Of a stretch of DNA of 13,914 nucleotides, positions 1-6,774 are shown piece by piece. Within the stretch, counting starts at the first letter, position 1, and each line of letters starts with the position of its first letter. Source of the DNA: JAJNBD01 sp964471475 (GTDB lineage Bacteria > Pseudomonadota > Gammaproteobacteria > CAISUE01); NCBI GenBank assembly GCA_964471475.1, contig CAYYFQ010000036.1:1-13914 (forward strand), given 5' to 3'. The notes below the pieces were generated by a model. That model saw only the letters and a list, made by a program, of their open reading frames with translations. It ran no database searches and had not been told where the DNA came from. Position numbers and translations under genes: made by a program.

Positions 1-1
1 C

Positions 2-94
2 GCAGCAGTCTTCGCTGATATCACAACCGTTAGAAATTTTAGGGATACATTAGTTACTTGCGCGTACATGGCATTTTTGGGTGGTGTATGCTAA
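2..94 (+). CDS. Possible C-terminal end of a gene cut by the window edge
   Basis: Frame 2 is open from the left edge for 30 codons and stops at TAA 92-94. The translation ends in a moderately hydrophobic stretch (TCAYMAFLGGVC), which would suit the last part of a membrane-associated protein, but it is too short to assign to a family. If real, it converges on the minus-strand gene that ends at 128. A 6-bp inverted repeat (GCTAAA/TTTAGC) spans the stop codon without a T tract, so it is not a convincing terminator. It may equally be a chance open frame. Confidence 0.25.
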   Translation, partial: AAVFADITTVRNFRDTLVTCAYMAFLGGVC

Positions 95-127
95 ATTTTA
101 GCCATTCATGAAAGTATTAGACCTCTT

Positions 128-1873
128 TTAAAGCTCTACTCCTACGGAAAATTTGTGCGTAGGTTGTTCGGTGCTCGAATCCTCAGGGACTAGGGCGTCT
201 GGGTCCGCAGGTGATTGATCTTCCCCTGTTTCCTCAGCTTTCATAGAAGGGCCGTCTACTGTCGTTGGAGATACCATTGAGGATGAAGAAGTGTTAGAAG
301 CCGTTGGAGAGGAATAAATAGCGGGAGTTAGCGGGTGAGAGAAGAGAAAGGTGTCTAAGTAGGCATTTATTTGTCGAATAATTTTTCTTTCATCAAAAAA
401 CTTTGGACTTTCGCATAATTCGATTAAGTGATTAAAAACTTCTTGCGAGAATTTATTTTTTTTACGAATTTCTGCTAATTTTTGTTGCACACTAGGGTAG
501 GATAAAATGTGGCGCGTTAAATCGTTACTATTTAATATATTTTGGTTTTGCTCTTTATTTTTTTGTAGAGAAGAAAGCAACAGATTTAAGAAGTCCATTT
601 CTTTCGAAGGAAGTTCACAATAAGTTGTTGGGGTGAGAGCCTCTAATGAGCGAATATAGTCAACAATAGCATTATTTGGAGAGAACGCTGTGTCGCATAA
701 TTCGATAATATCGCCATAAATTTTTTGGTTAAAAATAGCATCTTGGGTAAAAGAAGCAACACAATCACAAATGGGGTCTTGAATTAATATATCAAAATTT
801 TCCATAAGTGCATCGAAATTTTCCTGAAAATTTTCAGGGGGTGTCTTAGTTTTTATGAGTTCAAGCAAAGGAATAATTTTAGAGGGCGTCGAATGATCTA
901 CTAATTGCTCATATTGTTCGGGAGTAATGTTTATTGTTGGGTCAGAGGGCAGACGGGTGAGATTTACGAAATAGACCATAGCATTTGCAAAATTTTCTGG
1001 ATTGAGATGTTTTTTAACTACAGTTGAATTTATTTCGATACGATTGGCCGTTAAGCAACTTAATGCGTTTTCTGCGAGAATTTTTTTTGCTGCAATGAGC
1101 TGATGAGCGGTTGTTAAGGGATCCGGATCATCTGTTATAATCGCCATATATTTTTCTTTGATTCCATACTCTTCTAAAAAAGCCAAGGCTGGGGCGATCG
1201 CGCCTTGTCTAATTTGCTTTGCCGCTTCCACCGCTACTTCAGAAGGTAAAGTAAGTAACGTTCGAACTGCCTCTTCGTTCAAAGCGCTCGGAGGAATATT
1301 AAAAAGGGCTTCTTCGTATTGGTTGAGATTTTTTTGTTGATATAAAAGCGTACAAATAACCTCATTTAATACACTATGAAGAGCCAAGAGTAAAACAATC
1401 CTGAGCAAAGGAAATGTTTCTGGGTGGTTAACAATTTGTAATTTAATAGAAAAAGCAAGAGGCGGATTAGATGCATCAAGCATAGATAACAAGCTTTTTG
1501 TTTCTTGAGGCGATTTATTAGAAAGTATAAATAGCTTGCAATCTTCTGCTGAAAATATAACTGTCCTTTCGATAATAAGCACATCAATTAATGTTTCTGG
1601 ATCTTCGTGCTCTGCGAGATCTTCTAGAGAGAAACCTTCTGGCAATTTCGCATGCGAGAAAGCGGCAATAGCAGTTGCACACGATCTAAGCTCCCTATGG
1701 GCCAGCCATTTTTTGATGAGGGGAATAGAGATTTTTTCCCAATTTGTTTCCTGCATGTCGTCGACAGCAGCGCTTAGCGTGGTTTCTTTGTGGAGCGCAA
1801 GTAATGATGGTACCTTATCATCAAAGAGATTTTTTTCTTTTAAAAAATCGGTAAATTCGTCGCGGATAGACAT
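128..1873 (-). CDS. Large uncharacterised alpha-helical protein, candidate type IV effector
   Basis: This 581-residue protein belongs to no family I recognise. It has no signal peptide and no clear membrane segment. Residues 1-510 look almost entirely helical, with a degenerate repeated pattern of a hydrophobic residue, Ser/Thr/Asn, any residue, Glu, then Leu and often a Ser-Pro or Pro break (near residues 81, 107, 198, 316 and 475), as in HEAT- or ankyrin-like helical scaffolds. Residues 515-581 switch to a disordered Ser/Thr/Pro-rich linker followed by an acidic segment (EETGEDQ, PEDSSTEQ) and a hydrophobic end (VGVEL). That architecture resembles Dot/Icm-secreted effectors of Legionella and Coxiella, but no enzymatic motif is visible and no secretion genes are in the window, so this is inference. 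ATG at 1873 is used; the Shine-Dalgarno is weak. It lies 67 nt after the transporter gene and may be transcribed separately. Confidence 0.8.
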   Translation of the reverse strand: MSIRDEFTDFLKEKNLFDDKVPSLLALHKETTLSAAVDDMQETNWEKISIPLIKKWLAHRELRSCATAIAAFSHAKLPEGFSLEDLAEHEDPETLIDVLIIERTVIFSAEDCKLFILSNKSPQETKSLLSMLDASNPPLAFSIKLQIVNHPETFPLLRIVLLLALHSVLNEVICTLLYQQKNLNQYEEALFNIPPSALNEEAVRTLLTLPSEVAVEAAKQIRQGAIAPALAFLEEYGIKEKYMAIITDDPDPLTTAHQLIAAKKILAENALSCLTANRIEINSTVVKKHLNPENFANAMVYFVNLTRLPSDPTINITPEQYEQLVDHSTPSKIIPLLELIKTKTPPENFQENFDALMENFDILIQDPICDCVASFTQDAIFNQKIYGDIIELCDTAFSPNNAIVDYIRSLEALTPTTYCELPSKEMDFLNLLLSSLQKNKEQNQNILNSNDLTRHILSYPSVQQKLAEIRKKNKFSQEVFNHLIELCESPKFFDERKIIRQINAYLDTFLFSHPLTPAIYSSPTASNTSSSSMVSPTTVDGPSMKAEETGEDQSPADPDALVPEDSSTEQPTHKFSVGVEL

Positions 1874-1940
1874 TTTTGTATTATTCTTGTAATTAACTTT
1901 TTGTCCTATTTTAACCTAAATGAGCTATAAAAAAGAGGGG

Positions 1941-2804
1941 TTAGCGAGGACTGTGTTTTTTTAATTGATAAAAATAAGGCACTATAATTACCAATGCTAA
2001 AATAATTGATAAATACCCTATCGCATTGGTCTGGGTTTTTAACACACACTTTTCTAGCAAAAAAGTGACAAAAGGCGTGATGGCAATAAAAACAGAATGC
2101 ACATTGGCCGTGTTTTTTTCAATCGATTTTTGAGAGCAAAAAATGGGAAATACTAAGGACGCGCATGCCAAAATAAAGGTTTCAAATAAAACGTGTTCGT
2201 TAATTTGTAAATAAGAATGATCTTTTAATACAAAGAATAATGGGACAATCCAAAGCAGCCAAAAACGAATGGCTAAAATTTCAGCGGCTTTAAAATTTTC
2301 TAAAATGAGTTGATAAGATTGCCAAAAGTATGTATAAGCACCGATGCCTGTGACTACAGTTCCAAGCAACATCCATAGAAATAATTTGAACGGATACACA
2401 AAAAAATAAATACTATAAAAAACTATGAGGATCATTAAGGTGGTTAAAAAAGTAAATAAATCTACCCATCGACGAAATTTTTGATAAGAAAAAAATGCTC
2501 CAAAGATGCAAGGAATAATCATAAAAGTAAACATCATGATAGCTGGGGTGTAATAAATAGGAATGATAAATGTCCCGCCGCACATGATTAAAACAGCCAT
2601 CGATAAAATAAAATACGCTTTTTTAAAATTCCAAATGCGCTGATAGGCAGAAAGCACCGTGCGTGCACTTAAAAGATGAAACATTACAATCGCATAAGAG
2701 GTTGTTAAAAAAATCATTAACATGTTTGGTAAATCGATGCCAATTTCGTGAATTAACACAAAAGAAATAGCACTTAATACAATATAAAGTAGGGTATAAA
2801 TCAT
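1941..2804 (-). CDS. EamA/DMT-like ten-helix membrane transporter
   Basis: This 287-residue protein is almost wholly hydrophobic, with about ten predicted membrane helices (near residues 2-20, 27-46, 63-85, 87-107, 114-136, 139-161, 176-193, 204-223, 235-255 and 260-280). It ends in a short basic tail (LKKHSPR). Ten helices in under 300 residues is the hallmark of the drug/metabolite transporter fold; many members export amino acids or related small molecules. No substrate-specific motif was recognised. Its ATG overlaps the TGA of the ATP-grasp gene (ATGA, 2801-2804), and an AAGG ribosome-binding site lies inside that gene at 2814-2817, about 9 nt from the start. The two are therefore almost certainly translationally coupled, suggesting it may move the ligase's product. 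The family call rests on topology rather than on a diagnostic motif. Confidence 0.72.
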   Translation of the reverse strand: MIYTLLYIVLSAISFVLIHEIGIDLPNMLMIFLTTSYAIVMFHLLSARTVLSAYQRIWNFKKAYFILSMAVLIMCGGTFIIPIYYTPAIMMFTFMIIPCIFGAFFSYQKFRRWVDLFTFLTTLMILIVFYSIYFFVYPFKLFLWMLLGTVVTGIGAYTYFWQSYQLILENFKAAEILAIRFWLLWIVPLFFVLKDHSYLQINEHVLFETFILACASLVFPIFCSQKSIEKNTANVHSVFIAITPFVTFLLEKCVLKTQTNAIGYLSIILALVIIVPYFYQLKKHSPR

Positions 2805-4018
2805 AAAAGCTTGCCTTCAGATTCTAAGCTAAGAATGGCTTGGGTTTCTTGGTGAATAACATCGACGTCTTCATGGGCGAGCAGCACAAATAAATCAGTT
2901 TCCGCTAAATTTTTTGGTCCTTGTGCTGGCAAAGTGCCGAGGGGTTTTAGTAAATCATAGAATTTAACTGAATGAAAAGCACGCAAATTATTTTTCGGAT
3001 CTTGCAGTGGATGGTTGGAGAAATTATACAAACACAAAAAGCGACCGAAGTTTTTTCGTTCGCTTAAACTTGATTCTCGAGCACCTTCTGAACGAAGACA
3101 CATAGCTAAAATTTCCGGTTGTGTGTATAAATGAGTTATTTTAGCTAATTGATTATAATATCCTTTGATGCCACTAATGCGAGGATTTACTTCACATAAA
3201 CGAAAGCTACCATCTTCCAAGCGAAAGATTTCTGTATGAGCAAAACCATTTTTTAAATCAGTGGCATTTAAGCAGTTTTTAACAAAGTTTGCGCAAGTGT
3301 TCCATAGATGAGGATCACTGACGATTTCGCAATAACAATAAGTAGGAGTGCCATCGATAAGGCGTTTATGATATTTTTGCACTGAACTAATAAAGTGTTG
3401 ACCTTGAAAAGAAAAGCTATCCACCACAAATTCTTCACCTACAATAAATTCTTGAATCAAATATTCTGGTGAGCTATTGATATGAGCATTTTTGCCGACT
3501 GATTCTCGAAAAGAAGCGGCATTTTCAGCTTTAAAACCGCCCATAGTAGCAATACCGTGAGTGGGTTTACAGAAACAAGGAAAACGAATTTTATCTAAAT
3601 TTAAAGTGGCCAAATTTTTTTTAGCCACTTTTATTTGTTGAATATATGGCAAACCTTGGTGATGTAACGCTTCTTGCATACAAAATTTATCACAACGATT
3701 TTGCGCAGTACTAGGGTTGTTAGCCAGTTTCGGTAATAGAGCTTGCATGAGATGATCAGTAATAGGTGCAGAATCATCAGAGCCATTAATAATGTAAACG
3801 GGGTGATAAGGGCGAATTGCATCAATGAGTTCATTTAAAGACGGGTTATCAAAATGGCATTGTTGATCAAAGATTTCTTGGCCTACTTGAAAATATTTAT
3901 CTCGTCTTTCCATGCACTCGGTGAAAACCGCGATCGAATGAAAACCTAAGTTTGCGAGAGATTGAGATAAATAAATAGCCGAAGGCCCAGGATTAATAAT
4001 GATAATATTTTTTTTCAT
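2801..4018 (-). CDS. ATP-grasp carboxylate-amine ligase
   Basis: This 405-residue cytosolic enzyme probably joins a carboxylate to an amine or similar nucleophile through an acyl-phosphate, using ATP. Residues 4-25 form a Rossmann-like strand-turn-helix (INPGPSAIYLSQS), as in the pre-ATP-grasp domain. The ATP-grasp fold follows: FPCFCKP with the nucleotide-binding Lys near 151, a Gly-containing loop near 160, QEFIVGEEF at 189-197 with the adenine and ribose acidic residues, then the metal ligands in AHTEIF (Glu 263) and CEVNPRISG (Glu 276, Asn 278, Arg 280). All key positions are present, so it should be active. The substrate cannot be read from the sequence. It follows the DUF2909 gene by 6 nt and overlaps the transporter by 4 nt. 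The Shine-Dalgarno is poor, so translation may depend on the upstream gene. Carbamoyl-phosphate-synthase-like or dipeptide-ligase-like roles are both possible. Confidence 0.82.
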   Translation of the reverse strand: MKKNIIIINPGPSAIYLSQSLANLGFHSIAVFTECMERRDKYFQVGQEIFDQQCHFDNPSLNELIDAIRPYHPVYIINGSDDSAPITDHLMQALLPKLANNPSTAQNRCDKFCMQEALHHQGLPYIQQIKVAKKNLATLNLDKIRFPCFCKPTHGIATMGGFKAENAASFRESVGKNAHINSSPEYLIQEFIVGEEFVVDSFSFQGQHFISSVQKYHKRLIDGTPTYCYCEIVSDPHLWNTCANFVKNCLNATDLKNGFAHTEIFRLEDGSFRLCEVNPRISGIKGYYNQLAKITHLYTQPEILAMCLRSEGARESSLSERKNFGRFLCLYNFSNHPLQDPKNNLRAFHSVKFYDLLKPLGTLPAQGPKNLAETDLFVLLAHEDVDVIHQETQAILSLESEGKLL

Positions 4019-4024
4019 GAAGTT

Positions 4025-4258
4025 TTACTTATTATTTTTATTGGCATTCACAAAAGGTGAAAAAGGATGAGGGTGTAAAACGCCCGTCGCAAAACCAGCC
4101 AGTAACAAAACAAATAATATCAAAGATAAGCTAATTCTTAAAGTTAAGGCTTTTGCCATTTTTTTGGAATCGCCTTTGCCCGCTAACAAATAGTATAATG
4201 CGCTTCCTAAACAGCACAAAATAACAATCAAAAAGAGTACAATAATCATTTTAACCAT
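4025..4258 (-). CDS. DUF2909-like small twin-transmembrane protein
   Basis: A 77-residue protein with two membrane helices (about residues 3-24 and 41-62) joined by a short basic loop (GKGDSKKMAKALTLR), ending in a His/Pro-containing tail. This layout matches the DUF2909 twin-TM family, which in Pseudomonas and relatives sits between the cytochrome oxidase subunit III gene and SURF1. Here it is again next to SURF1, but divergent from it with only 17 nt between the starts. The function is unknown; proximity suggests a role around cytochrome c oxidase assembly. A second Met at codon 4 (4249) is an alternative start that would widen the gap to 26 nt. It is the first gene of a tight minus-strand run with the ATP-grasp ligase and transporter. 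Confidence 0.75.
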   Translation of the reverse strand: MVKMIIVLFLIVILCCLGSALYYLLAGKGDSKKMAKALTLRISLSLILFVLLLAGFATGVLHPHPFSPFVNANKNNK

Positions 4259-4275
4259 CTTGATAATGTTTCCGA

Positions 4276-5025
4276 ATGAAAAATTTGACTCAAAAAGTAC
4301 AACGTTTGGGTGTAGCTAGCCTGTTAACGATACTCTTAGTTATGCTTTTTGGCAAGCTAAGTTTATGGCAATGGCATCGTTATCACATTAAGCAAAATTT
4401 GCAAATGCTTTACCAAACGCAAAGCCACGCGGTACCTGAGCGCATTGAAGACTATTTAAAAAGAATAAACAAAGAAAAAGAGGGGGTCGTTTTTCACCAT
4501 GTCATATTGCGAGGACATTATTTGACTACACAATATTTGCTTGATAATCAAACGCATCAAGGGAGGATAGGTTTCAATGTGATTACTCCTTTTCAGCTGG
4601 AGTCCGGACAAATTATTCTGGTGAATCGCGGTTTTATTCCCGCTAGTATTCATCGGCAAATTACTGCTTCTATTGCTCTCGATACAAAGCCATTGACGAT
4701 TAGTGGGCTATTAACGATACCAAGTCATGCTTTTGTGCTTGGCGAAATCCTTGAGAAGGACAATGGAAATGGTCCAAAAAAAATTATGCGTGTGGATCCG
4801 GTGATCCTTGCAAAAGATTTGCAACGCCCCGTAGCCCCCTATATTTTTTTATTGGATCCAAGTAATTCATCAGGATTTTATCGTGAATGGGCGCTCCCCA
4901 ATTTATGGGCTGAACGTAGTTTGGGTTACTGTTTTCAATGGCTCGCTTTGGCATTATTGACGATGGTTTTATATTTAGTCGTAGTAAACCGTATTTTGAA
5001 GGAGAAAACACATGCTGAAAAATAA
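4276..5025 (+). CDS. surf1: SURF1 family cytochrome c oxidase assembly protein
   Basis: This 249-residue inner-membrane protein assists insertion of heme a into subunit I of aa3-type cytochrome oxidase. The architecture is complete: a first membrane helix at about 12-29 running into the LSLWQWHR motif (29-35), a periplasmic domain with LLDNQTHQGRIGF (88-100) and ILVNRGFIP (114-122), and a second helix at about 217-238 containing the QW pair (221-222). One feature is odd. The motif before the second helix reads ERSLGYCFQW, whereas related proteins normally have RHLGYA.QW; the conserved His, implicated in heme a binding in bacterial Surf1, is Ser 215 (codon AGT). No oxidase subunit genes are in the window. 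The next gene overlaps by 14 nt, so the two are co-translated. No strong Shine-Dalgarno precedes the ATG, and no clear promoter was found in the 17-nt gap. Confidence 0.93.
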   Translation: MKNLTQKVQRLGVASLLTILLVMLFGKLSLWQWHRYHIKQNLQMLYQTQSHAVPERIEDYLKRINKEKEGVVFHHVILRGHYLTTQYLLDNQTHQGRIGFNVITPFQLESGQIILVNRGFIPASIHRQITASIALDTKPLTISGLLTIPSHAFVLGEILEKDNGNGPKKIMRVDPVILAKDLQRPVAPYIFLLDPSNSSGFYREWALPNLWAERSLGYCFQWLALALLTMVLYLVVVNRILKEKTHAEK

Positions 5026-5560
5026 GCCCTCTTTATTATTTTATTTCTTGTTAATTATTTTTGTGATTCCTATTATTTTTGCGTGGTATGCTTTTCAACA
5101 TCCTACGTATTGGATAAAACGTACAACAAATCACGGGATTTTACTTAACCCCGTGAAATCTTTAATGGCTTGGCCTTTGCTCGACAATCATCAGAAAAGT
5201 TTTGATCCAAAGCAATTTCCTAAAAAATGGCTTTTGCTATTGGTACATGAAGGCCCTTGTGATATCGCTTGCGCAAAAAATTTATATTATTTACATCAAA
5301 CACAAATAGCGACTGGGAAGTATCAAGAGCAAGTCGCGCGTGTTTACATTGGTGTGGGTTACCCATTAAGTTTGGCTGCGCAAAAAAAATATCCTGATTT
5401 GCTCGCACTGATGAGTAGTAGAAATAATTTTTTAAATCAACACCTTTCGGGCTCTATATTTTTAGGAGACCCTCAAGGAAATATTATCTTGGCGTATTCT
5501 TCTAAAAATGATCAAGAAGACCTCTATAAAGATTTAATGCACTTGTTGGAAGTCAACTAA
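5012..5560 (+). CDS. Sco-like CX3C membrane-anchored protein of the oxidase assembly locus
   Basis: This 182-residue protein has an N-terminal membrane anchor (about residues 8-28) and a periplasmic domain that looks like a reduced thioredoxin fold. The strand WLLLLVHEG is followed by C83-D-I-A-C87, a CX3C pair as in the copper site of Sco proteins; later SIFLGDPQGNIILAY (148-162) resembles the Sco strand-loop-strand, with His 144 a possible third ligand. It matches the uncharacterised protein that follows SURF1 in Pseudomonas cytochrome oxidase loci. The start is well supported by an AAGGAG site at 4999-5004, 7 nt before the ATG and inside the end of SURF1. The usual next genes (heme A synthase CtaA and heme O synthase CtaB) are absent; a cytochrome c gene follows instead after 3 nt. 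Its likely job is copper or thiol handling during oxidase maturation, by inference. Confidence 0.78.
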   Translation: MLKNKPSLLFYFLLIIFVIPIIFAWYAFQHPTYWIKRTTNHGILLNPVKSLMAWPLLDNHQKSFDPKQFPKKWLLLLVHEGPCDIACAKNLYYLHQTQIATGKYQEQVARVYIGVGYPLSLAAQKKYPDLLALMSSRNNFLNQHLSGSIFLGDPQGNIILAYSSKNDQEDLYKDLMHLLEVN

Positions 5561-5563
5561 CTT

Positions 5564-6031
5564 ATGATTTCGCAGATTGATTACGCTCTTGTTAAGAAAA
5601 TAGGACTTTTTTTATTATTTTTTTGTCTTAGGTGTGCGGCAGCTGAAGAGCCAGCAGATGAGTTAAGTTATGCCTCTGTCCAAAAGCGTTTAGCACCCGA
5701 CGGGAGTGTGAATATCAGCGGCCAGAAAAGCATCACTGAAAAAGTTATTGTTGATGCAGCAACTCCTGAGCGGAGCGGCCAAGAAGTTTACAATCAATAC
5801 TGTGTGGTGTGTCACAGCACCGGAGTGGCGGGTTCTCCAAAATTTGGATGCGCTCAAGCGTGGGCCCCTCATCGTGCTAAGGAACTGAAACAAAAAGGTA
5901 TTTTATTACAACACGCATTACACGGATTTAATTTTATGCCTCCGAAAGGTACGTGCGTGGATTGCAGTCAAGGTGAGCTCGAAGAAGCTATTCATTACAT
6001 GTTAAATCACAGCGTGAACAACCAATGTTAA
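5564..6031 (+). CDS. Periplasmic c5-type cytochrome c
   Basis: This 155-residue mono-heme cytochrome c probably shuttles electrons in the periplasm. Residues 11-26 are a hydrophobic export signal ending in CAAA, with cleavage likely near residue 27. Residues 28-70 are a polar linker. The heme-binding CVVCH is at 80-84, FMPPKG supplies the axial Met at 125, and a further CVDC pair (131-134) followed by a C-terminal helix is typical of cytochrome c5, where these cysteines form a disulfide. The signal does not fit a lipobox, since Arg precedes Cys 24. The gene starts 3 nt after the Sco-like gene and overlaps queE by 7 nt. Placement with oxidase assembly genes suggests that it donates electrons to the terminal oxidase, but that is inference. 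A final Cys at residue 155 is unpaired. Confidence 0.92.
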   Translation: MISQIDYALVKKIGLFLLFFCLRCAAAEEPADELSYASVQKRLAPDGSVNISGQKSITEKVIVDAATPERSGQEVYNQYCVVCHSTGVAGSPKFGCAQAWAPHRAKELKQKGILLQHALHGFNFMPPKGTCVDCSQGELEEAIHYMLNHSVNNQC

Positions 6032-6774
6032 GTCATTCTCTTATTGTTAGCGAAATGTTTTACAGTTTACAAGGAGAAGGCCCTTGTATTGGGCATCCTG
6101 CGGTATTTTTGCGTTTAGCGGCTTGTAACCTTAATTGTGCTGGATTTTCGTATAAAAATCCAGAGGATCAATCTCATTTGGGGTGCGATACCAAACTAGT
6201 TTGGCGAAAAGGAAAGCCCCTCTCTTGCGGAACCATCTTAGATGAATGGGAACAAAAAAGCTGGTTAGATTATTTAAAGCGAGGCGCACATTGTATTATT
6301 ACCGGAGGTGAGCCTTTATTACAGCAAAAAAATGTAACTCATTGGATAAAAGCTTTGGATCAACGGTTGGCTCCCTATCGTACTTTCATCGAAATAGAAA
6401 CCAATGGGACACTGTTACCCCATGATTTCTTAATAAAGAGGGTGGATCAATTTAATGTAAGTCCTAAATTAATGCACAGCGGTGAAACACGAAAAAAAGC
6501 AAGACATGAAGACGTATTAATCTCTTTTGCAAAAATACCCAATGCTATTTTCAAATTTGTAGTACGAAATGAAAAAGATGTGGATGAAATTATAGAGGGG
6601 TATCAAAAAGTTTTTTCTATCAATAATCAATGTATTTGGTTGATGCCAGAGGGAGGGACGTTGGCATGTATAGCGCCTAAATTAAAAGTAGTCGCCGAAC
6701 TTTGCAAAGCGCATCAATTTAATTTTTCACCTAGGCTCCACATACATATCTGGGATGAGGCCACGGGTGTATGA
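6025..6774 (+). CDS. queE: 7-carboxy-7-deazaguanine synthase (QueE), displaced-cysteine variant
   Basis: QueE is a radical-SAM enzyme that converts carboxytetrahydropterin to 7-carboxy-7-deazaguanine on the way to preQ0 and queuosine. Visible family signatures are FYSLQGEGP (12-20), FLRLAACNLNC (28-38), ITGGEPLLQ (92-100, the SAM-binding GGEP), EIETNGT (123-129), SPK (146-148), MPEG (207-210) and SPRLHIHIW (235-243). The iron-sulfur cysteines are unusual: Cys 34 and Cys 38 keep the CX3C spacing, but Phe 41 stands at the usual third position, and the CDT motif is delayed to Cys 54, giving CX3CX15C with about 13 extra residues. Variants with altered cysteine spacing are known in QueE, so activity is plausible. 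At 249 residues it is somewhat longer than usual. It overlaps the cytochrome gene by 7 nt and mfd by 4 nt. No other queuosine gene is in the window. Confidence 0.93.
   Translation: MLSHSLIVSEMFYSLQGEGPCIGHPAVFLRLAACNLNCAGFSYKNPEDQSHLGCDTKLVWRKGKPLSCGTILDEWEQKSWLDYLKRGAHCIITGGEPLLQQKNVTHWIKALDQRLAPYRTFIEIETNGTLLPHDFLIKRVDQFNVSPKLMHSGETRKKARHEDVLISFAKIPNAIFKFVVRNEKDVDEIIEGYQKVFSINNQCIWLMPEGGTLACIAPKLKVVAELCKAHQFNFSPRLHIHIWDEATGV

Noticed and set aside
85..105. Terminator between the left-edge frame and the 581-residue gene
   Set aside because: The only inverted repeat (GCTAAA/TTTAGC) is 6 bp with a 1-nt centre and no T run on either strand.
1158..1340. 60-codon plus-strand open frame inside the helical protein gene
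   Set aside because: Antisense to a well-formed 581-codon frame, with no family resemblance; a shadow of the real gene.
1536..1892. 118-codon plus-strand open frame
   Set aside because: Antisense shadow of the 581-residue protein; Ser/Ala-rich translation without any domain pattern.
4238..4243. TACAAT as a -10 box for SURF1
   Set aside because: No acceptable -35 hexamer at 16-18 bp, and AT-rich DNA yields such hexamers by chance.
5624..5641. Lipoprotein signal in the cytochrome c
   Set aside because: Arg directly precedes Cys 24 and the preceding residues do not match a lipobox; an ordinary export signal fits better.
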